A DNA stretch of 18,359 nucleotides from CAZEQH01 sp964566875. Its GTDB lineage: Bacteria > Patescibacteriota > Minisyncoccia > Minisyncoccales > JANBVM01. Each line of letters starts with the position of its first letter. The stretch's first letter is position 1. The stretch covers positions 1-18,359 of the forward strand of contig CAZMJM010000015.1 of assembly GCA_964566875.1 (NCBI GenBank). The letters run 5' to 3'. This document shows, piece after piece, positions 15,060-18,359 of the stretch. The position numbers and the translations under genes were made by a program. The notes below the pieces were generated by a model that was not told the DNA's origin, searched no databases, and saw only the letters and a program-made list of their open reading frames with translations.

Positions 15060-17136
15060 AAAGGAGGTGCGCCTCGAATCCTTAAAAAGGGATTTGGCGG
15101 ATATTATACCGGGCGCCCAGGGCACAGACAGCGAAGAGGAGGAAAAACTGGAATTTCTCAAGAGAGAAGAGATTAAGACTATGCAGAAAGACGTTAAGAG
15201 GCTCCGGGAGATAGAAGCCCGGAAGGAAAAGGAAAGAATCGCTTCCCTGGCCAGGGAAAAAGAAGAAAAAAAGAAGCAGCCCGCCAAAAAACCTCCTCAG
15301 CCTATAAAAATTTCTATAGAAAAGGAAGAACCGCGAGCAGAACCCGAGAAAGAGGAGGAAACTCCCGCCGAAACCGTCCTGATGCCGAAGGCTCCCGCAC
15401 ACAGGCAGCGGGGAGGTCTTTTTAAAAAAATAGCAGTGAGGGTTTTCTTTGTTTTAATATTTGTCGGCTTGATAGGAGGCGCCTATTATCTCTTCCGGTC
15501 GGGTGCCTTAACCAATCTCTTTCCTCAAAAGACAGCGCCGGAAACTACCCAGGAGGAAGAAACCACCCCTCCGGGAACACAGGAGGAAGAGGAAGAAGAA
15601 TTTCAGATCGAGGTCCCCATATCCTTCGTTCCGGTAGAAAAGACCTTTGTGGTGGATATTGCCGACAACAGCGAAATTCCCCAGGAAATAAAGAGAATTG
15701 CCGGAGACAATTTACCTCAAGGAGAATTTTCCAGAATTGTCCTGGAAAACAAAGGGAAAAAGCGGCTGGTCAGCTTAGATGAAATAGCCCAGGCCTTTCA
15801 GGTAAGCACTGTGCCGGAAGTAATTAATAAGATTGACATAGATCGGTTTACTTTTTTGCTCTATCCTCAGCCCGAGGGGATGAGACAGGCGCTCATAGCA
15901 AGAATAGAGGACGAGGAGGGTTTCAGCGAAGGCCTGAAGACCTGGGAAAATAAATTGGTCCAACAGGGCATTTCCGGACTGGGCCAGCAGATTCCGGCCC
16001 TCGGCACTTCTTTTAAGAATTACTCTTTCCAGAATGTACCGTTCCGATATCTTACCATAGGCAAGGATGATTCCGGCATATGCTACGCCGTCTATAAGGG
16101 CTACCTGGTCATCACCTCTTCTTTCAAGGCCATGAACCAGGCCATAGTGAAATTAAAGCCAATGCAGCCGGAAACTATCTCTGCCGAACTCTATAATAAT
16201 CTGGGGCAGTTGTTTATCGTAGGGTTTGACGGTACCACCGTAACCCCACAGCTGGAAAATTTTCTCACGACCTACCGGCCCGGAGGGGTTCTTTTATTAT
16301 CCAAAAATATTGAGAACGCAGAGCAGCTCAGCAGCCTTATCCAAAATCTCCAGGACGTTTCCGTCAGGGAAACCGGCCTACCCCTTTTCATCGCGGTAGA
16401 CCAGGAAGGAGGAGAGATTTCCCGGATCGGTTTCTTGGAGGAGAAAACTCCTCAGTCTGAAATAGCTTATACGGACGAGGCCTACAACATAGGTTTGAAC
16501 CGGGGGGAGGAGTTGAAACAGCTCGGGGTCAACCTCAATTTAGCTCCCTTATTGGACGATATGCAGGAAGGAGACTTTTATTATGCCCGGACGTTCCAAA
16601 AATCGCCCGACCTGACCGGCGACCTGGCCAAGTACCTGATAGACGGACAGAAGGCGGCCGGCATTCTCACGGCCGTAAAGCACTTTCCTGGATATGTCGG
16701 GGAATCTTTAAACCCCGAAAGCTCCCTGCTTTCTCTCGAGGTACCTGAAATCTCTCAATTCCAACGGGCCATCCAGGCCGAGCCCGAATTCGTCATGATA
16801 GCCAACGCCGTCTATCCTGAGATTGACGACTCTTTACCCTTAACCTTTTCCCCGCTGGGCATATCCTATCTTAAAGATAATCTGGGGAGTTCTGCTTTAA
16901 TTATTTCAGATGACCTGGCCCAAAGCTCTCTTCTGGATAAATTTTCCCTGCAGGACATCGTCACCAGGCCCATCGCCGCCGGCGTGGATGTGCTGATTTT
17001 TTCCGGTTGGCGGTTTCCCGTCACTCAAGGAATGGATGCCTTTTTCGAAGCAGCCAACAGCGGAAAGATTTCCGATACCAAACTCCAGGAGGAAGTGTCC
17101 AAAATTATCAGTCTAAAACAAAATTTACTACAATAA
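15022..17136 (+). CDS. membrane-anchored GH3 (NagZ-like) fusion protein
   Basis: From the ATG at 15022 it is 704 residues. Parts: a highly charged cytoplasmic coiled-coil-like region (1-130), one transmembrane helix (137-157), an acidic linker, an unassigned alpha/beta domain (about 205-380) and a C-terminal glycoside hydrolase family 3 domain (about 392-704). GH3 landmarks are VDQEGGEISR (459-468), NLAPLLD (506-512), KHFPG (553-557) and IISDDL (628-632, nucleophile position Asp630). The NagZ loop that normally reads KHFPGHG then Asp-x-His is changed to KHFPGYV then Asn564-Pro-Glu566, so the usual acid/base dyad is missing. It may be a wall-binding protein or a hydrolase with altered chemistry. 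An ATG at 14974 would overlap pnp by 86 bases and is less likely. Confidence 0.88.
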   Translation: MAEGEQAQGEKDKKEVRLESLKRDLADIIPGAQGTDSEEEEKLEFLKREEIKTMQKDVKRLREIEARKEKERIASLAREKEEKKKQPAKKPPQPIKISIEKEEPRAEPEKEEETPAETVLMPKAPAHRQRGGLFKKIAVRVFFVLIFVGLIGGAYYLFRSGALTNLFPQKTAPETTQEEETTPPGTQEEEEEEFQIEVPISFVPVEKTFVVDIADNSEIPQEIKRIAGDNLPQGEFSRIVLENKGKKRLVSLDEIAQAFQVSTVPEVINKIDIDRFTFLLYPQPEGMRQALIARIEDEEGFSEGLKTWENKLVQQGISGLGQQIPALGTSFKNYSFQNVPFRYLTIGKDDSGICYAVYKGYLVITSSFKAMNQAIVKLKPMQPETISAELYNNLGQLFIVGFDGTTVTPQLENFLTTYRPGGVLLLSKNIENAEQLSSLIQNLQDVSVRETGLPLFIAVDQEGGEISRIGFLEEKTPQSEIAYTDEAYNIGLNRGEELKQLGVNLNLAPLLDDMQEGDFYYARTFQKSPDLTGDLAKYLIDGQKAAGILTAVKHFPGYVGESLNPESSLLSLEVPEISQFQRAIQAEPEFVMIANAVYPEIDDSLPLTFSPLGISYLKDNLGSSALIISDDLAQSSLLDKFSLQDIVTRPIAAGVDVLIFSGWRFPVTQGMDAFFEAANSGKISDTKLQEEVSKIISLKQNLLQ

Positions 17137-17140
17137 CCTT

Positions 17141-17512
17141 ATGGATAAAAAAACAATAAAGCAGTTAGAGGCAAAGTTACTGGAAGAGAAAGATAAATTG
17201 GAAAGGGGGCTAGAGGAGTTTGCCGAAAAAGACAAGAACGTTGAAGGGGATTGGGACACGCGCTTCCCTGCTTTTAATGCAGAGGGCGGGAGCAGTTCCA
17301 ACCTGGAAGGGGAGGAGGATGAGGTAGAGGAATACAGCACCCTTCTTTCCCTGGAACGTACCCTGGAAGAACGATTAAGGGACGTTAATGCCGCCTTAGA
17401 GAAGATTAAGAAGGGGAAATACGGCATATGCGAAAGATGTGGAGGAAGGATTTCCGAGAAAAGGCTGAAGATTAATCCCGAAGCTAAATACTGCATGAAG
17501 TGTAGAAAGTAA
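17141..17512 (+). CDS. DksA/TraR-family C4 zinc-finger protein
   Basis: A 123-residue protein with an N-terminal coiled coil (about 1-34 and 66-92) and a C-terminal C4 zinc finger, Cys97-x2-Cys100-x17-Cys118-x2-Cys121, the exact spacing of DksA. Between the helices is an acidic, Ser/Gly-rich tip with FPAF at 42-45. DksA proteins enter the RNA polymerase secondary channel and modulate transcription of ribosomal genes. The Asp pair at the coiled-coil tip of E. coli DksA is not obvious here, so activity may differ. It starts four bases after the GH3 gene and is followed by a strong terminator, so it ends the rpsO operon. Confidence 0.9.
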   Translation: MDKKTIKQLEAKLLEEKDKLERGLEEFAEKDKNVEGDWDTRFPAFNAEGGSSSNLEGEEDEVEEYSTLLSLERTLEERLRDVNAALEKIKKGKYGICERCGGRISEKRLKINPEAKYCMKCRK

Positions 17513-17522
17513 CAGTAAAATC

Positions 17523-17551
17523 AAAACGCCCGTCTGTCTGGGGCGTTTTTT
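17523..17551 (+). terminator. strong Rho-independent terminator after the DksA-like gene
   Basis: A perfect 9-bp stem (17523-17531 with 17541-17549) with a nine-base loop, running into six T (17546-17551). It closes the rpsO-to-DksA run. Confidence 0.92.
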
Positions 17552-17555
17552 GTTT

Positions 17556-17584
17556 AAAAAAATAAAGGCAATTTTCATTGCCTT
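17556..17584 (-). terminator. Rho-independent terminator of the minus-strand gene
   Basis: On the minus strand an 8-bp stem (AAGGCAAT/ATTGCCTT, 17584-17565) closes a GAAA tetraloop and is followed by TTATTTTTTT. It lies just past the TGA of the minus-strand gene and faces the plus-strand terminator. Confidence 0.88.
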
Positions 17585-17585
17585 C

Positions 17586-17972
17586 TCATATAAATAGAGG
17601 TTTCTCCAGGAAAAGCTTTCCTTCTTTATTGATTATATTCTTATGGCTCTCCGCCGTCTTTGTATAAAACTTGATTTTTCTTTCTGCTAAATGCAGCTCT
17701 TTTTCCAAATCCCTTGTATCCATTAGGGAAATGCCCTTGATTCCACTTAATTTTTCTTTGATGTGGTCTAATTTTTGCTTCGCCAAGTAAAAGCTTTTCA
17801 GGTTTTCCAATTCTATGCGATGTATGTCGAGGCATTTCGTTAGCCTCATGGCAAGGCCGTCTGGGCCGAATGATTTTCTTTCTACCTGCTCTGTGCGCGG
17901 TTTTCTTTTTTCTTTTATTTCTTCGCCTGGGGGTTGCAAATTTAACAGCGTTTCAACGCCCAATTTTTTCAC
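17586..17972 (-). CDS. hypothetical charged helical protein
   Basis: Unrecognised protein of 128 residues, with no membrane segment or signal peptide, rich in Lys and Glu and probably mostly helical from about residue 45 on. It is believed real because it has its own -35/-10 promoter, an SD-like GAGGTG and a terminator right after the stop. Overlapping plus-strand frames lack all three. The start is uncertain. GTG at 17972 is the longest option, while TTG at 17963 lies six bases after GAGGTG and would be the SD-chosen start, giving 125 residues. AT-rich codons and an SD set it apart from the SD-less genes upstream. Confidence 0.62.
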   Translation of the reverse strand: MKKLGVETLLNLQPPGEEIKEKRKPRTEQVERKSFGPDGLAMRLTKCLDIHRIELENLKSFYLAKQKLDHIKEKLSGIKGISLMDTRDLEKELHLAERKIKFYTKTAESHKNIINKEGKLFLEKPLFI

Positions 17973-17975
17973 CTC
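17970..17975 (-). promoter_or_regulatory. SD-like GAGGTG, the only well-placed one in the window
   Basis: On the minus strand GAGGTG is followed by six A and then TTG at 17963-17961. The spacing is good for a ribosome binding site and would favour the TTG start over the GTG that overlaps the motif. Confidence 0.45.
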
Positions 17976-18005
17976 ATTTTTGTTATTTAAATGTCCTAAT
18001 ATTTA

Positions 18006-18035
18006 ATTTTAGGGACAGCTTGGCAAAAAAGTCAA
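18006..18035 (-). promoter_or_regulatory. promoter of the minus-strand hypothetical gene
   Basis: TTGACT (18035-18030), an 18-base spacer and TAAAAT (18011-18006) on the minus strand, each one base off consensus. RNA would start near 17999, about 27 bases before the GTG. Confidence 0.7.
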
Positions 18036-18043
18036 GGCAATAT

Positions 18044-18072
18044 TTGACATAAAGAAAATTTGAGTGTTTAAT
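18044..18072 (+). promoter_or_regulatory. promoter of the last plus-strand gene
   Basis: A perfect TTGACA (18044-18049), 17 bases, then TTTAAT (18067-18072). A second candidate -10, TATACT at 18073, is too far (23 bases). RNA would start near 18079. The -35 is back to back with that of the minus-strand promoter, eight bases away. Confidence 0.72.
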
Positions 18073-18103
18073 TATACTCAGAACCTACAAAAGTTGATGT
18101 ATA

Positions 18104-18359
18104 TTGAAAGAAGAAATAATTGAAGGAAGCAAAATAAAAGGCCCTCTTATTTTTCCCGAAAAAAGAATAATTTTTAAAAATGACTGCGTAGTAAAGGGTG
18201 GCATTGAAGCAGCATCAATCATAGCCGAAAGAAACCTCACACTAAAAGGAAACGTCATATCAAAGAGTATTATATTCTTTAAAAGGAGTGCCAGGGTATA
18301 CGGTATGATAGCAGCCCAGGAGGAAATAAACGGGATGCGAGACATTACGGCTAAAAAGT
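18104..18359 (+). CDS. partial gene, beta-helix-like repeat protein (bactofilin-like pattern)
   Basis: An open frame of 85 codons runs off the window end. The only plausible start is TTG at 18104, because an in-frame TGA lies at 18095-18097. A good promoter ends 31 bases upstream. From about residue 28 the sequence repeats about every 18 residues: CVVKGGIEAASIIAE, LTLKGNVISKSIIFF, ARVYGMIAAQEEI. Alternating small and hydrophobic residues with a Gly turn suggest a right-handed beta-helix, as in bactofilins or left-open acyltransferase-like coils. No catalytic motif is visible in the part present. Family assignment is tentative. Confidence 0.6.
   Translation, partial: MKEEIIEGSKIKGPLIFPEKRIIFKNDCVVKGGIEAASIIAERNLTLKGNVISKSIIFFKRSARVYGMIAAQEEINGMRDITAKK

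Noticed and set aside
15060..15069. AAGGAGGTG looking like a strong SD plus GTG
   Set aside because: The SD core overlaps the GTG itself, with no spacing, and is read as Lys-Lys-Glu-Val in the GH3 frame.
17815..18052. Plus-strand frames opposite the minus-strand gene
   Set aside because: Low-complexity Phe/Ser-rich translations with no promoter; they are the complement of the Lys/Glu-rich minus-strand gene.
18085..18345. Minus-strand frame opposite the last gene
   Set aside because: The plus frame has a near-consensus promoter and a regular repeat pattern; the minus frame looks like its complement.

Overview
The window reads as chromosomal DNA of a small-genome, uncultivated-type bacterium, most likely Patescibacteria (Candidate Phyla Radiation, Parcubacteria-like). 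This is an inference. It rests on a compact type IV pilus (T4P) locus of the kind common in that group, near-absent Shine-Dalgarno (SD) sequences, tiny gene gaps, tRNA genes without encoded CCA, and a minor pilin whose C-terminal pattern I associate with CPR genomes. TAA, TAG and TGA all end genes here, so the code is standard and the recoded Gracilibacteria/Absconditabacteria are unlikely.

Layout. (1) 1-60: truncated tRNA-Pro on the minus strand, with its own promoter. (2) 178-1545: membrane histidine kinase and a stand-alone receiver protein, leading into pilB. (3) 1620-9322: pilB ATPase, pilC platform protein, then three minor pilins that resemble the V/W/X (GspI/J/K) tip complex. The first is an unusually large multi-domain protein and the second carries an inserted domain. 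(4) 9361-11923: pilM, pilN, pilO and a small membrane protein in the position of pilP, started by an apparently leaderless promoter. (5) 11988-12092: tRNA-Arg(TCT) and a terminator. (6) 12139-17512: a second run of genes with gaps of a few bases: rpsO, a NYN-domain nuclease, pnp, a membrane-anchored glycoside hydrolase family 3 (NagZ-like) fusion, and a DksA/TraR zinc-finger protein, closed by a strong terminator. (7) 17565-18359: a more AT-rich end with a minus-strand hypothetical gene and the start of a beta-helix-like plus-strand gene, transcribed divergently from promoters whose -35 boxes form an inverted repeat.

How it fits together. The first half encodes the motor, platform, alignment complex and likely tip of a T4P, with a two-component pair upstream that could control it. 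No major pilin, retraction ATPase (PilT), prepilin peptidase or secretin is present in the window. The second half combines translation (S15, tRNA), RNA decay or processing (PNPase, NYN nuclease), a cell-wall-enzyme-like membrane protein and a transcription regulator. There is no IS element, CRISPR array, integrase or gene-free stretch over 300 bases. The most notable points are the modular pilus-tip proteins, the NYN gene inside the classical rpsO-pnp pair, the changed catalytic loop of the GH3 fusion, and the leaderless/SD-less initiation pattern.
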